Positions 1 through 9,535 of a stretch of 64,000 nucleotides of DNA are shown in pieces (position 1 is the first letter of the stretch; each line of letters begins with the position of its first letter). Position numbers and translations under genes: made by a program. The notes beneath the pieces were generated by a model, which was not told the DNA's origin, did not search any database, and saw nothing but the letters and a program-made list of their open reading frames with translations. This DNA is from Rhizobium tumorigenes (GTDB taxonomy: Bacteria > Pseudomonadota > Alphaproteobacteria > Rhizobiales > Rhizobiaceae), in contig NZ_CP117257.1 of the NCBI RefSeq assembly GCF_003240565.2, forward strand, positions 372,001 to 436,000, in the 5' to 3' direction.

Positions 1-333
1 AGTGATACGCAAACCGGGCTTTGGACGCGCGGCTTGTTGATCCGGCGCAATATCAGCGATGGCGACCTCGCATTCTTCACGACTTGGTGCCCGGCCGGAA
101 CAGGCATTCAGACGCTCGTATCCGTCGAAGGTCACCGTTGGGCAATCGAAGATAGCTTCGAGACAGCCAAGAACGAACTCGGCCTCGATCATAACGAGAC
201 CCGCTCGTGGCATGGCTGGCATCGCCATGTCTCGCTCGTCATGCTCGCCTTCGCAATGATGGCTGTGATCCGATATCGCGCCAATAATGCGGCACCCCAA
301 AAAAGACCGAGGATGCCGACCATCACGATCTGA
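1..333 (+). CDS. IS701-family transposase, C-terminal 110 residues (partial)
   Basis: The reading frame is open from base 1 and stops at 331-333. It matches residue for residue, with at least one exception near the end (P for L), the C-terminus of the 404-residue transposase at 56183-57397. The last acidic residue region of this DDE-type enzyme is visible (VEGHRWAIEDSFETAKNE). The start of the gene is outside the window, so whether this copy is intact cannot be judged. Confidence 0.88.
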   Translation, partial: SDTQTGLWTRGLLIRRNISDGDLAFFTTWCPAGTGIQTLVSVEGHRWAIEDSFETAKNELGLDHNETRSWHGWHRHVSLVMLAFAMMAVIRYRANNAAPQKRPRMPTITI

Positions 334-487
334 TCCGCTGGTCCATCCAAGAGGTCCGACGCATTGCGAATAAGCTTGCCCAGCGGCGTATAAAGCCCGC
401 CCACATCATCGCATGGTCATGTTGGAGACGAGCGCATCAAGCTGCCGCCCAACGCGCTCACCTGAAATCAAAATTGCAACTGTAATG
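1..487 (+). mobile_element. IS701-family element, right part, cut by the window edge
   Basis: This is the 3' part of an element that is also present complete at 56029-57442. It ends with the terminal repeat GCAACTGTAATG at 476-487, the mirror of CATTACAGTTGC at the other end of the complete copy. The next four bases, CTAG (488-491), fit the YTAR target duplication known for the IS701 family. The element sits inside an IS66-type transposase gene, whose reading frame resumes directly after CTAG. The left end lies outside the window. Confidence 0.88.
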
Positions 488-1100
488 CTAGGCCATCGTC
501 GACGAGGCGTTGTTGCGGATCGCCGCTCTTTATAAGATTGAAGACGGCATCCGAGGCCACGATCCGGAACATCGCCGGGCAGTCCGCCAACACCTGTCCC
601 GCCCATTGGTGGACGAGTTCTTCACCTGGCTGACCGCTCAGGCAGTGCGTATCTCTCGCAAGACCGATCTCGGCAAGGCCATGGCTTATATCCTCAAACG
701 ACAGGATGGCTTCCGGCTGTTCCTTGACGACGGCCGCGTCGACATCGACTCAAACCTGGTCGAAAACGCAATACGCAGCCCGGCCATGAACCGCCGCAAC
801 GCGCTCTTTGCGGGCCACGACGAAGGCGGACGAAATTGGGCCCGCTTTGCGAGTCTGATCGCAAGCTGCAAAATGAATGGTGTCGAGCCATATGCTTATC
901 TGCGCGATCTCTTCATCAGCCATTGCAAATGGCCATCTCGCCAAAGACATCGACGCCCTTATGCCATGGGCCTATGCACAACGGCCAAGCTCCTCATAAT
1001 GAGCACGTCCGGGACTCCCCGACGTGCTCATTGAGCTTGCTGCAAGCCCGCAAATTGAGCGGCCCAACTGCATAATCAATGGGGTGGAGCCGCCGCTTAC
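488..1100 (+). mobile_element. IS66-family remnant, right end
   Basis: The stretch carries the 3' end of an IS66-type tnpC gene followed by a non-coding tail. It ends at 1100 in a sequence whose reverse complement begins GTAAGCGGCGGCTCC, the GTAAGCG start that is typical of IS66-family terminal repeats. The 5' part of the element is separated from it by the IS701 insertion and lies outside the window. Confidence 0.75.
492..999 (+). pseudogene. IS66-family transposase (TnpC), C-terminal fragment with frameshift
   Basis: The frame opens directly after the IS701 target duplication (AIVDEALLRIAALYKIE) and shows the usual IS66 C-terminal landmarks: DSNLVENAIRS, then AGHDEGGRNWARFASLI and CKMNGVEPYAYLRDLF. 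About one third of a normal TnpC (roughly 500 residues) is present. Near 921-935 one extra base shifts the frame. In the corrected frame the protein continues GHLAKDIDALMPWAYA and stops at 997-999. A second, inverted IS66 remnant at 4441-4728 shows the unshifted version of this tail (FTRLANGHLAKDIDALMPWAYA). The gene is dead twice over, by the IS701 insertion and by the frameshift. Confidence 0.82.
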
Positions 1101-1735
1101 GGAAAAACAGGCATGGGATGACTCCTTCTTGGCTTAAAAACAGCCGCCACCTTCACTGAGGGAAAGGGAGCGGTCCATACCATCAAGTGGGCCGTCCAAT
1201 GATCCAGATATGTGACACTGGAAACTATCACCCGCATCAGCGATGATCCGCTCATCAGCCTACCAGCCGTGGCACGCTGATATCCCCTCCAGCCGACACC
1301 AGGAGGCACCGTGGATGTCAAAAGCTACACCACGCTACGGGACACGATCATCGGTCAGCGTCCCCAGGCTCTACTGGTTCGTTTGCGCACAACGATGACA
1401 TGCAAAAAAATGGCTTTCGGTACGGATCGACCTTCAAACCATCGCAACTTCCCGTGTCATCCTGACACGACTTTATCGGACATCCCACCCTCGCTGACGC
1501 CATTCTGATCGCCTCGTTCACAACGCACAACGCATCGATCTATCTGGCGATAGCTTGCGAATGAATCCAGTCGCGAAAATCTTGACTCCCAACCGAGATC
1601 GACTGAAAACAATCGAGACCAGCAGGCCCCCAGCCTCAAGGAGGCGAGATCATCCCGGGATTCGGGGGGCGCAATCATCTCGGAACAAGGGGCGGCTTCA
1701 TCGGAAGCGGTATTGGCACGAGGAAGTAAGTACGG
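1101..1735. other. Non-coding stretch upstream of virA
   Basis: I see no recognisable gene here. A 65-codon frame starting GTG at 1311 has a good AGGAGG sequence 5 bases upstream but resembles nothing I know. The region must hold the virA promoter. I looked for the vir-box dodecamer around a CAATTG core and found no convincing copy, so inducibility by VirG cannot be argued from the sequence. Confidence 0.5.
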
Positions 1736-4237
1736 ATGAATGGAAGGTATTCACCGAATCGGCAAGATTTCAAGACAGGTGCTAAGGCTTGGTCTATCCT
1801 GGCCATGGTAGTTGGTGCAATGATTTTTGCCTTGGCGACAATTGCGTCTTGGCAGGACAATGAGACCAATCGGGCGATCCTGACCCAATTGCGAGCAATT
1901 AACATCGACAGTGCCTCGCTGCAGCGGGATGTACTCCGCGCGGAAGCTGGTATGGTGGCGAACTACCACCCAATTATCGCCAGGTTTGGAGCTTTGCGGA
2001 AGAACCTGGCATATTTGAAGCTACTATTTAAACAATCTCATCTTGTGAGCGGTAACGATCTCTCTCGACTGCTAGACCAGCTAAAGGTATCTGTGGATAG
2101 GACTGACGCCGCCGTTGCAGTCTTCGGAGCGCAGAACGTGCTCCTGCAAGATTCAATTGCCAGCTTCACCCGCGCGCTGAGTAATCTTCCCAAAATGCCG
2201 TCAACGGATCAGACGGTCGAAACCCCGATCGAATTGGGCAGCCTGATGCTGCAGTTCATGCGTCAGCCAAACCCAGCACTCTCGTTGGAAATCAGTCACG
2301 AACTCGATGTGCGCCAAAAAGCGAACGGTGGGCATGAAGCTCCCATCCGCATACTAACACGCGAGGGTCGCGTCATCTTGTCGGTTTTGCCCCAGGTGAA
2401 TGATAACGTAAACATCATTCAGGCCTCCGACACTGCGGAAATTGCCGAAAGACTGCAGCGCAAGTGTCTGGAAGCTTATAGCTTACGAAGCGTGAGGGAG
2501 CAGCGGGCACGGATCTTCTTGGGTTCCGTTTTGGTGGGCCTTTGCGTCTATATCATCTCACTGGTATATAGGCTGCGCCGGAAGACGGATTGGTTAACGC
2601 GGCGTTTGGATTACGAAGAGGTGATCAAAGAGATTGGGGTTTGTTTCGAGGGGGCAAGGCCGACAGCGTCGTCCCTCAATTCGTCCGCGCAAGCTGCGCT
2701 TGGAATTATTCAACGCTTCTTCAATGCTAAATCGTGTGCGCTAGCACTGGTGGATCATGGTGACAGGTGGGCTGTTGAAACTTTCGCAGCGAATTCGCCT
2801 GGTGCCGTCTGGGAGGACCTCGCGCTACGCGAGATGGTTTCTCTTGCCAAAGCAGATGGTCGTGCGTCAGTATTCCGCATTATGTCGACGCGCAAGGTTA
2901 TCTGCTTTCCTCCGGAGAGTCAGGGCGTTTCTATGCTGCTGGCACACAAATCTACGGATCACCTGATAGCGATTTGTTCCCTCGTTTATGAGGGCTATCG
3001 TCGGCAATCTTGTCCAGGTGAAATTCAGCTTCTTGAACTCGCCACCGCCTGCCTCTGCCACTATATTGATGTTCGGCGTAAGCAGACCGAATGTGCTATT
3101 CTGGAGAGGCGATTGGAGCATGCTGAACGTCTTCAGGCAGTCGGTACACTTGCTGGTGGAATAGCGCATGAGTTCAATAACATTTTGGGAGCAATCCTCG
3201 GGTACGCTGAGATGGCGCAAAATACGCAGCGTCGGTCATCTGCCACCCGAAGGCATATTGATCAGATTATTTCATCGGGTCACAGAGCCAGGCTCATCAT
3301 CGATCAAATATTGACTTTAAGCCGAAAAGTAGAACGCGTAACAAAGCCGTTCAGTGTATCCGAACTCGTAATGGAAATTGCTCCCCTATTGCGAGTAGCA
3401 TTGCAGAGCAACATCGAGCTGAATTTTGAGTTTGATGACAAGAAGAGCGTAGTCGAAGGAAGCCCACTTGAGGTGCAGCAGATGCTGATGAATCTTTGCA
3501 AGAATGCTTCCCAAGCCTTTACCGCCGATGGTAAAATCGACATCATCGTTCGCCGAACTTTCGTATCTAGACAGAAAATACTGGCGCATGGTGTTATGCC
3601 AGCTGGTGACTATGTTCTTCTTTCTGTCAGCGACAACGGCGAAGGCATTGCCGAAACGGTGCTGCCCCACATTTTTGAGCCTTTCTTTACAACACGCTCT
3701 CGCAGCGGCGGTACGGGTTTAGGTCTTGCCGCCGTGCACGGTCATGTCAGCGCGCTTGCAGGATATATTGACGTTACATCAGCCGTTCGGCGAGGGACGC
3801 GCTTCGACATCTTTCTACCACCTTCTTCGAAGAAGCCCGTCAGCCCGGACACGTTTTTCGGCCGCTGTAAAACACCGCGTGGCAACGGAGAGATTGTGGC
3901 ATTGGTTGAACCGGATTCCGTATTGCGGGAGGTGTATGAGGACAAGATCGCCGCTCTGGGCTATGAGCCAGTGGGCTTTAAGACATATGCAGAATATGGC
4001 AATTGGATATCAAAAGGCAAACAAGCCGATTTGGTTCTAGTTGACCAATCGTCTCTTCCCGACAATCAGGGTGCTACTGGCTTGCATGCAGCCTTCAAGA
4101 CAGCGTCCATCATCATCGGAGGAAGTGACCTTAAAATGTCACTTTCCAGCGATGACATGACGTCCGCGCTTTTTCTGCCCAAACCTATATCCTCCAGGAC
4201 CATGGCCCACGCGATTCGGACCAAGATTAAAACCTAG
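1736..4237 (+). CDS. virA: VirA, membrane sensor histidine kinase for plant wound signals
   Basis: In Ti/Ri plasmids VirA senses phenolics (with ChvE-bound sugars) and phosphorylates VirG to switch on the vir regulon. This 833-residue protein has the normal length and collinear sequence of Agrobacterium VirA throughout. TM1 lies at about 20-39, a periplasmic region follows to about 258, and TM2 is at about 260-280. A GAF-like linker leads to the H box [12 protein letters not shown] (His about 478). The ATPase motifs are [26 protein letters not shown] and GGTGLGLA. A receiver-like domain ends the protein ([19 protein letters not shown], then [16 protein letters not shown]). The start was chosen because [17 protein letters not shown] matches the family N-terminus. 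The TAG stop coincides with the CTAG junction to an IS5-type remnant. No virG, virB (Ti type), virC, virD or virE of the tumour-inducing regulon lies nearby, so this copy is an orphan here. Confidence 0.93.
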   Translation: MNGRYSPNRQDFKTGAKAWSILAMVVGAMIFALATIASWQDNETNRAILTQLRAINIDSASLQRDVLRAEAGMVANYHPIIARFGALRKNLAYLKLLFKQSHLVSGNDLSRLLDQLKVSVDRTDAAVAVFGAQNVLLQDSIASFTRALSNLPKMPSTDQTVETPIELGSLMLQFMRQPNPALSLEISHELDVRQKANGGHEAPIRILTREGRVILSVLPQVNDNVNIIQASDTAEIAERLQRKCLEAYSLRSVREQRARIFLGSVLVGLCVYIISLVYRLRRKTDWLTRRLDYEEVIKEIGVCFEGARPTASSLNSSAQAALGIIQRFFNAKSCALALVDHGDRWAVETFAANSPGAVWEDLALREMVSLAKADGRASVFRIMSTRKVICFPPESQGVSMLLAHKSTDHLIAICSLVYEGYRRQSCPGEIQLLELATACLCHYIDVRRKQTECAILERRLEHAERLQAVGTLAGGIAHEFNNILGAILGYAEMAQNTQRRSSATRRHIDQIISSGHRARLIIDQILTLSRKVERVTKPFSVSELVMEIAPLLRVALQSNIELNFEFDDKKSVVEGSPLEVQQMLMNLCKNASQAFTADGKIDIIVRRTFVSRQKILAHGVMPAGDYVLLSVSDNGEGIAETVLPHIFEPFFTTRSRSGGTGLGLAAVHGHVSALAGYIDVTSAVRRGTRFDIFLPPSSKKPVSPDTFFGRCKTPRGNGEIVALVEPDSVLREVYEDKIAALGYEPVGFKTYAEYGNWISKGKQADLVLVDQSSLPDNQGATGLHAAFKTASIIIGGSDLKMSLSSDDMTSALFLPKPISSRTMAHAIRTKIKT

Positions 4238-4440
4238 CAGTGTACGGAAAAGGCCCTTGCTGTGAACGGACTGCCGTGACTCCATGCCTGAGTGATTGGT
4301 CGGCAGGAGCAGGACATGCGTGGCAGTGATATGCAGACGGCGGGTCTGTTTTCTTATGTGAGCTGCGAAGCCCGCGTTCCGACAAGCCATCCGCTGCGGG
4401 CGATCCGCGCCATTGTGGACGAGGCGCTGGAAGTTCTGTC
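4238..4440 (+). mobile_element. IS5-type element remnant, left end only
   Basis: This matches the first 200 or so bases of the elements at 45145-46483 and 53152-54490, starting CAGTGTACGG where those begin CAGGATGCGG. It includes the first codons of the transposase (GSDMQTAGLFSYVSCEARVP in translation). It starts directly after CTAG, which contains the virA stop codon. It ends abruptly within the sequence for ALEVLS, where the IS66 remnant begins. Several mismatches to the two complete copies show that it is older. Confidence 0.8.
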
Positions 4441-4728
4441 GTATGCGGCGTCCACGCCCCATTGATTTTTCAGTTGCAGCGGCTTGATGGTATTGCCTTT
4501 GGGGCCGGATGTGAGCTCACCGACGAGTATCTGACGAGCTCATTGTGAGGACTTGATGCGGGCGGCATAGGCCCAAGGCATTAGGGCATCGATGTCTTTG
4601 GCGAGGTGGCCGTTTGCGAGGCGGGTGAAGAGGTCGCACAGATAGGCGTAAGGCTCAATTCCATTCATTTTACATGTGCCGATCAAGCTGGCAAACCGGG
4701 CCCAATTTCGGCCCCCTTCATCGTGGCC
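4441..4728 (-). mobile_element. IS66-family remnant, inverted, with tnpC 3' end
   Basis: The outer end GTATGCGGCGTCC at 4441 resembles the IS66 terminal repeat seen at 1100. On the minus strand the last codons of tnpC are present (AGHDEGGRNWARFASLIG, CKMNGIEPYAYL, HLAKDIDALMPWAYAARIKSSQ), with the stop near 4540. The rest of the element is replaced by the IS21-type end that starts at 4729. This copy and the one at 488-1100 face each other across virA. Confidence 0.78.
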
Positions 4729-4852
4729 TGCGGATTCCGCTCTGAAGCCGGCCGCCATTCCAATCATTGACCGGCCACCGTTCCGATTTGAAGCCGGCCA
4801 CCATTCCAATCAATAACCGGCCAGTTACCGGCACTCAAGTTCCCCTGGGTCA

Positions 4853-5785
4853 GAGTCGGACTCGAAAAGGCTTCAATGATATCGATACCTTGCGAGCCGC
4901 CGGGTTATCAGGCGAATGTGGGCGATCATAATCCATGCCTCTGAGGAGGCGATGGATTTTTCGACGTCCTTTGCTAGCCTGCGGCATCTGCCAAGCCACG
5001 CGAAGGTCCGCTCGACGACCCAGCGTCGTGGCAGAACTTCAAAGCCTTTCGCTTTGTCCGAGCGCTTGATGATCTCGACCGTCCAGCGTCCGATCTTCTT
5101 CAATCGCCGCTTCAACTTATCGCCTGCATAGCCGCCATCAGCGAAGACATGCAGCAACCATGGCCACCTGTGGCGGATGGATTTCAGAAGATCAGGAGCA
5201 CCATCGCGATCCTGGATGTCGGCGCTGTGCACCATGAGACCGACCATCAGGCCAAGCGTATCGACGATGATATGGCGCTTTCTCCCTTTCGTCTTCTTAC
5301 CTGCATCATAGCCTCGTATGCCACCGCTTTCCGTAGTTTTCACGCTCTGACTATCGATCACACCAGCCGTCGGACTTGCCTCTCTGCCCTCCAACTCGCG
5401 TGCCTCCATCACGAGATGATGGTTGATGCGTGTCCAAAGTCCCAGTGCCCGCCATTCATAAAAATAGCGCTGGACCGTTGAACAGGGCGGAAAATCCTTC
5501 GGCAGCATCCGCCACTGGCAACCGGTGGTGGCGATGTAAAGCAGAGCATTTACGACCTCGCGCAAATCAGTGGTGCGAGGTCGACCCAAGCGGCGGGGCA
5601 TCGGCAAAAAAGGCGCAACCAGTTCCCATTCCCGATCCGTCATGTCACTTGCATAGCGAGCCGTTCGCCGGGCATATTGCCGACGGGTGATTTCAGTCCA
5701 GGCCATCGTGAACTCCATCGAATCTTTGCAAATCCGAAGGAATCATAACCTGTTGAAATCACCCACCTCTTTTTGAGGCAGCCAA
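4853..5785 (-). mobile_element. IS5-family, IS1031-like insertion sequence, complete
   Basis: The 933-bp element is flanked by TCA at 4850-4852 and 5786-5788. The undisturbed sequence of the opposite arm has one TCA at this point (GGGTCAGCAACC), so the boundaries are exact. The ends GAGTCGGACTCGAAAAG and, in inverse, TTGGCTGCCTCAAAAAG form an imperfect terminal repeat. A TNA duplication, a length near 930 bp and one transposase gene fit the IS1031 group of IS5. Confidence 0.9.
4873..5718 (-). CDS. IS5-family (IS1031-like) DDE transposase
   Basis: This 281-residue protein fills the element. An N-terminal DUF4096-type domain (SDMTDREWELVAPFLP, then TTGCQWRMLPKDFPP and TVQRYFYEW) is followed by the RNase H-like catalytic part. 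That part has the first acidic residue in GVIDSQSVKTTESGG, KGRKRHIIVDTLGL, the second in HVFADGGYAGDK, and the third in RRWVVERTFAWLGRCRRL. The frame is complete and shows no defect, so this copy may be active. An internal ATG (MAWTEITRRQY) four residues in is an equally plausible start. Confidence 0.92.
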   Translation of the reverse strand: MEFTMAWTEITRRQYARRTARYASDMTDREWELVAPFLPMPRRLGRPRTTDLREVVNALLYIATTGCQWRMLPKDFPPCSTVQRYFYEWRALGLWTRINHHLVMEARELEGREASPTAGVIDSQSVKTTESGGIRGYDAGKKTKGRKRHIIVDTLGLMVGLMVHSADIQDRDGAPDLLKSIRHRWPWLLHVFADGGYAGDKLKRRLKKIGRWTVEIIKRSDKAKGFEVLPRRWVVERTFAWLGRCRRLAKDVEKSIASSEAWIMIAHIRLITRRLARYRYH

Positions 5786-5832
5786 TCAGCAACCTTGGCA
5801 TGTGTCCCCTCGATATCCACGAGGGGAATTTA

Positions 5833-6213
5833 ATGCCTGCAAAAAGAAAGCTGACCATGCGACACATTCGACAAATGCTGCGGCTTGCGGGTAGCGGAAC
5901 GAGTAGCCGCGAGATCGCGGTGATACTTGGCATTGCTCGGAGCACCGTGCAGGACAATTTGAAGCGGGCTGCGATGGCAGGGCTGAGTTGGCCGCTCGCC
6001 AGCGACCTGACAGACGATGTCCTTGAGGCCAAGCTTTTCGTCCACCCCGGCGTCAAGCAGGGCCAGCGATTGCGCCAAGAGCCCGATTGGGGCCCGCTTT
6101 CAATAGAGCTGAAGAAGCCAGGCGTTACGCTGCTTATCCTTTGGGAAGAATACCGCAGCATTCATCCAGATGGGTATGGATATAGCCGTTATGTTGCGGC
6201 CAAATTTATGTAG
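5833..6213 (+). pseudogene. IstA (IS21-family transposase), N-terminal fragment, left arm
   Basis: The frame starts MPAKRKLTMRHIRQMLR and contains the IstA N-terminal helix-turn-helix (SSREIAVILGIARSTVQDNLKRA, then AGLSWPL). It breaks off after YSR, where a normal IstA of about 500 residues would continue. The last residues, YVAAKFM, are encoded by the end of the recombinase-trio element and the frame then stops. IstB and the other end of the IS21 element are absent from the window. The ATG lies 8 bases after the palindromic sequence CTCGATATCCACGAG. Confidence 0.85.
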
Positions 6214-6310
6214 TGGAAGGCCTCTCTTGCTCAAGCGCCTCGGTGTCGTGGGGGGCTTGACGCAACATAACTCGATGACTGGGTAGCAAGCTTTCCAATG
6301 GAGGTTTGCT

Positions 6311-7540
6311 ATGGATCATACGACTGATGCCGGCCGCTCGGCGGCCCACTATCATGATGATGACGCGCCGTTTGCCGAAGAGCGGAACCGTTATCTTCGC
6401 CACTGCGCGGAACGCGGTGCCACTCACGCTTCTCTCAAAATCAAACGCAACGAGCTGTTGTGGATTGCCCCGCGCCTCGGTCCGAATGCTCCTTCGGAGG
6501 GCATCGACATCGAGGTCCTCCGACAGATTGCGATTGAGAGGCAACAGGCGCACGGAGCGCTCACGGCCGCCCGAAGAGTGGTCGATATCGGACGTCCTTG
6601 GCTTCGATTTCTTGGTTGGTGGCGAGAACCGAGTACCGGATTCGAGTATCAGGGGCAACTCGAAGAGTATGTGAGATGGATGCGCGATGAGCGCGGCTTC
6701 ACACCATCGACGCTTGAGCAACGGATCCGTGTGATCGGCAGGTTCCTGCGCTGGTGCGATCAGACGAACCGGCAACTCGGAGATCTTCAGGCGGTCGACA
6801 TCGACGCTTATTTTGTGTCCCAGGCAACGGGACGATGGTCCCGTGTGTCGGTCGCCACCACTGCTTCTGCTCTGCGGGTATTTCTGCGCTATGCCGGAAA
6901 GCGGGGATTATGCGCAAACAACCTGGCCGGATCGATCGATCGTCCCCGGCTTTACCGAGAGGAGTCGCTGCCGTACGCCCCGAACTGGTCAGACGTGCAG
7001 CGCATGTTGGCCGATGCCGACACCGACAAGCCGCGGGACATTCGCGATCGTGCAATCCTGCTGCTGCTTGCGGTCTATGGAATGCGGAGCGGCGAGATAG
7101 TTGCATTGCGCCTCGATCGGATCGACTGGGCCGGTGGGACCCTAGGGCTTTTCCGTCTGAAGCGCCGCCAGCCGCAGATCTATCCTCTCGTTTCGTCTGT
7201 TGCTGAGGCGCTTGCCCGCTACATCGACACGGTTCGGCCGTCGTCGTCGCACCCGGAAGTCTTCCTATGCATGCAAGCGCCCCGTCGGCCGTTGAAGGCG
7301 GGAAGCATCTATGATGTCGCGAACCGCAGATTTGTCGCGCTTGGAATCGAAGCGGCCCATCGCGGGGGGCACGCACTGCGGCATGCCTGCGCCTCTCGGC
7401 TTCTTGCCGAAGGTCTGTCGATAAAGGAGATCGGGGACCATCTGGGGCACCGCAGCGCGGCGACGACCAGTATCTACGCCAAGGTGAACTTGGCAGCCCT
7501 TCGCGAGGTTGGTGCATTCGACTTGGGAGCGCTGCAATGA
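6311..7540 (+). CDS. Tyrosine recombinase, first gene of the RIT trio
   Basis: This is a 409-residue site-specific recombinase of the phage-integrase superfamily. The N-terminal SAM-like DNA-binding region covers about 110-200 (YVRWMRDERGFTPSTLEQRI). The catalytic part shows the first arginine in YGMRSGEIVALRL, the HxxR motif in GGHALRHACASRLL, LGHRS, and the nucleophile tyrosine in TTSIYAKVN. All catalytic residues are present. The stop overlaps the start of the next gene by four bases, so the three genes are probably translated as a unit. It has an N-terminal extension of about 100 residues compared with a XerC-like core. Confidence 0.9.
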   Translation: MDHTTDAGRSAAHYHDDDAPFAEERNRYLRHCAERGATHASLKIKRNELLWIAPRLGPNAPSEGIDIEVLRQIAIERQQAHGALTAARRVVDIGRPWLRFLGWWREPSTGFEYQGQLEEYVRWMRDERGFTPSTLEQRIRVIGRFLRWCDQTNRQLGDLQAVDIDAYFVSQATGRWSRVSVATTASALRVFLRYAGKRGLCANNLAGSIDRPRLYREESLPYAPNWSDVQRMLADADTDKPRDIRDRAILLLLAVYGMRSGEIVALRLDRIDWAGGTLGLFRLKRRQPQIYPLVSSVAEALARYIDTVRPSSSHPEVFLCMQAPRRPLKAGSIYDVANRRFVALGIEAAHRGGHALRHACASRLLAEGLSIKEIGDHLGHRSAATTSIYAKVNLAALREVGAFDLGALQ

Positions 7541-8481
7541 TGCTGTCCAATGTTGTCGACGCGTATCTGGCCAAGCAGCGGTCATTGGGCATGCGTTTCG
7601 AGTCCGCCGAGGTGCTGTTGCGCAGATTCTGCCGCGTGATGGGCAATCCCGAGATCAGCGAGATTACCCCGGAGGCGGTAGCCGCGTTTCTCCAAGGCAG
7701 CGGATCGCTCAGCGCCACCTGGATGCTGCGTTACAGGGTGTTGAGCGGTCTTTACCGCTTCGCCGTCAGCCGCGACTATCCGGCGTTCTCGCCACTGCCG
7801 ACATCATTGCCGAAGCTGCCGCCGCAACAGACGCCGTACGTCTATTCGACGGAAGAGCTGCGCCGGCTGCTGGACGCGACCTCTATCCTGAAGCTTGGGC
7901 ACAGTCCTCAGGTGCCGGCAATGTATCGCACCCTTCTCCTGCTGCTTTACGGTAGCGGTATGCGCATCGGCGAGGCGCTTCGCTTGGTCTTGCAAGACGT
8001 GGACCTGACCGAGCAGATCATCACTGTCCGCGACACGAAGTTCTTCAAAACGCGTCTCGTGCCGATCGGACCAAAGCTCAACTACGAGCTGTCTGCGCAT
8101 ATCGAACGCCGGCGCCTTCTCCCTTTGCCGCGTGGGGAACAATCACCGTTGTTCACTACGCGCGATGGCCGGCCGTGGCACTACGTGCGGGTTATTTCCT
8201 GGTTCCAGCATGTCCGTCGAGCCGCCGGAATCAGTTGCCCTATCGGGGAGCTTCGGCCGCCACGACTGCACGATATTCGTCACACCGCCGCCGTGCACCG
8301 GGTGGTCGCCTGGTATCGCTCCGGTCAAGACGTGCAAAGGTTGCTTCCGCAACTCGCAACCTACCTTGGCCATATCGATATACGTTCGACCCAGCGCTAT
8401 TTGCACATGACGCCCGATCTCCTCGATGCAGCCAGCCAGCGCTTTGCGCAATATGCAATGGGGGCCGACCATGAAGGATGA
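7537..8481 (+). CDS. Tyrosine recombinase, second gene of the RIT trio
   Basis: This 314-residue recombinase has its start overlapping the previous stop (ATGA). An N-terminal core-binding domain covers about 5-90. The catalytic residues are visible in LYGSGMRIGEALRL (Arg), RLHDIRHTAAVHRV (HxxR), ATYLGHIDIRS and STQRYLHMT (Tyr). The gene end overlaps the third recombinase by 11 bases. In RIT elements the three proteins belong to three distinct subfamilies that always occur in the same order, and the sequences here differ enough to fit that. Confidence 0.9.
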   Translation: MMLSNVVDAYLAKQRSLGMRFESAEVLLRRFCRVMGNPEISEITPEAVAAFLQGSGSLSATWMLRYRVLSGLYRFAVSRDYPAFSPLPTSLPKLPPQQTPYVYSTEELRRLLDATSILKLGHSPQVPAMYRTLLLLLYGSGMRIGEALRLVLQDVDLTEQIITVRDTKFFKTRLVPIGPKLNYELSAHIERRRLLPLPRGEQSPLFTTRDGRPWHYVRVISWFQHVRRAAGISCPIGELRPPRLHDIRHTAAVHRVVAWYRSGQDVQRLLPQLATYLGHIDIRSTQRYLHMTPDLLDAASQRFAQYAMGADHEG

Positions 8482-9466
8482 GAACCTCCTTGGTCCGTGG
8501 ATCCGTCGTTTCCTGTTGGAGCATCTGGTCGCCGAACGCAATCTTTCCCGCAACACCCAAGCCAGCTACCGCGACACACTTAAACTGCTGTTGCCGTTTG
8601 CGAGTGAGAAAGGAAGTTGCGCCATCGAACGTATGACAGTGGAGGAGTTGACGCCGGCAGTCGTCCGCAAATTCCTGGACCATCTAGAACGTGATCGCCG
8701 ATGCAGCGAGGCAACCCGTAACCAACGGCTGGCGACCATTCATTCGCTGGCACGCTTCGTCGGCATGCGATCACCGGTTCATCTGGCGTGGTGTTCCGAG
8801 ATAAGGGCAATACCATTCAAAAAGACAGCGAAGGCCGCAATCGGGTATCTCGAGAAGGCCGAGATGGATGCGCTTCTCGGTCAACCTGACAGGCGTACGC
8901 CTATCGGCGCGCGTGATCATGCTCTGTTGCTATTCCTGTACAACAGCGGTGCTCGCGCGGATGAGGCCGCAAAATTGACGATTGGCAATCTTCAGTTGGG
9001 CACGTCTCCGTCAGTCCGCCTTCACGGCAAAGGAAACAAGACACGAATTTGCCCATTGTGGCCAGCGACGGCGATATCGCTGGCTCGACTCATTGCCGAT
9101 CGGGATAGGAGCGATGCGGTCTTTCTGGGTCGGACGAAGGAGCCTCTGACGAGGTTCGGAAATCACCGCGTCGTGACGCAATACGCTGCCACGGCGAGCA
9201 AAACCGTGCCGACATTGGCCACGAAGCGCATCAGCCCCCATACGATCCGGCACACGACAGCTGTCCATCTCCTGCGAGCAGGCGTCGATATCAACACGAT
9301 CCGCGCTTGGCTGGGCCATGTGTCGTTGGATACCACGCACATCTACGCCGAGGTGGATCTCGAGATGAAGGCCAAGGCGTTGGAAAAGGTTGATATCAGC
9401 GGCTTGAGAAGCACCCCACGGCAGCGATCCCTGCCGTCATTGATGGCATTCCTGAAAGCATTGTAG
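8471..9466 (+). CDS. Tyrosine recombinase, third gene of the RIT trio
   Basis: This is a 331-residue XerC/D-like recombinase. I chose the ATG at 8471 (MKDENLLGPWIRRFLLEHLV) over an upstream start within the second gene because the core-binding domain begins right after it (LVAERNLSRNTQASYRDTLKLLLPF). Catalytic motifs are YNSGARADEAAKL (Arg), SPHTIRHTTAVHLL (HxxR), RAWLGHVSLDTT and HIYAEVD (Tyr). The end of the element follows about 70 bases downstream. Confidence 0.9.
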   Translation: MKDENLLGPWIRRFLLEHLVAERNLSRNTQASYRDTLKLLLPFASEKGSCAIERMTVEELTPAVVRKFLDHLERDRRCSEATRNQRLATIHSLARFVGMRSPVHLAWCSEIRAIPFKKTAKAAIGYLEKAEMDALLGQPDRRTPIGARDHALLLFLYNSGARADEAAKLTIGNLQLGTSPSVRLHGKGNKTRICPLWPATAISLARLIADRDRSDAVFLGRTKEPLTRFGNHRVVTQYAATASKTVPTLATKRISPHTIRHTTAVHLLRAGVDINTIRAWLGHVSLDTTHIYAEVDLEMKAKALEKVDISGLRSTPRQRSLPSLMAFLKAL

Positions 9467-9535
9467 GCAACTATCTTATGTGACGGCTTGGGCCAAGGAA
9501 TCACCGAAATCCTTGGCTCATTCCCTGCTGCCGCA

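Larger units (their letters stand above)
4729..6211. repeat. Left 547-bp arm of a large inverted repeat (IS21-type end), interrupted by an IS
   Basis: The arm consists of 4729-4852 plus 5789-6211, together 547 bases. It is repeated in inverse orientation at 9536-10082 with only a handful of base differences. It starts TGCGGATTCCGC, contains sub-terminal copies of GGCCRCCRTTCC motifs typical of IS21-family ends, and runs into the first 127 codons of istA. The 933-bp IS at 4853-5785, with TCA on both sides, splits this arm but not the other. Confidence 0.88.

Noticed and set aside
189..404. Minus-strand frame over the IS701 end.
   Set aside because: It is a shadow of the transposase gene, and the same shadow appears in the complete copy at 56112-56327.
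1311..1508. A 65-codon frame behind a perfect AGGAGG upstream of virA.
   Set aside because: The product resembles nothing known and shows no domain or membrane features. The ribosome-binding site alone is not enough.
1101..1735. Possible vir boxes in front of virA.
   Set aside because: No CAATTG-centred dodecamer close to the consensus was found. The CAATTG-like strings seen are inside the coding region.
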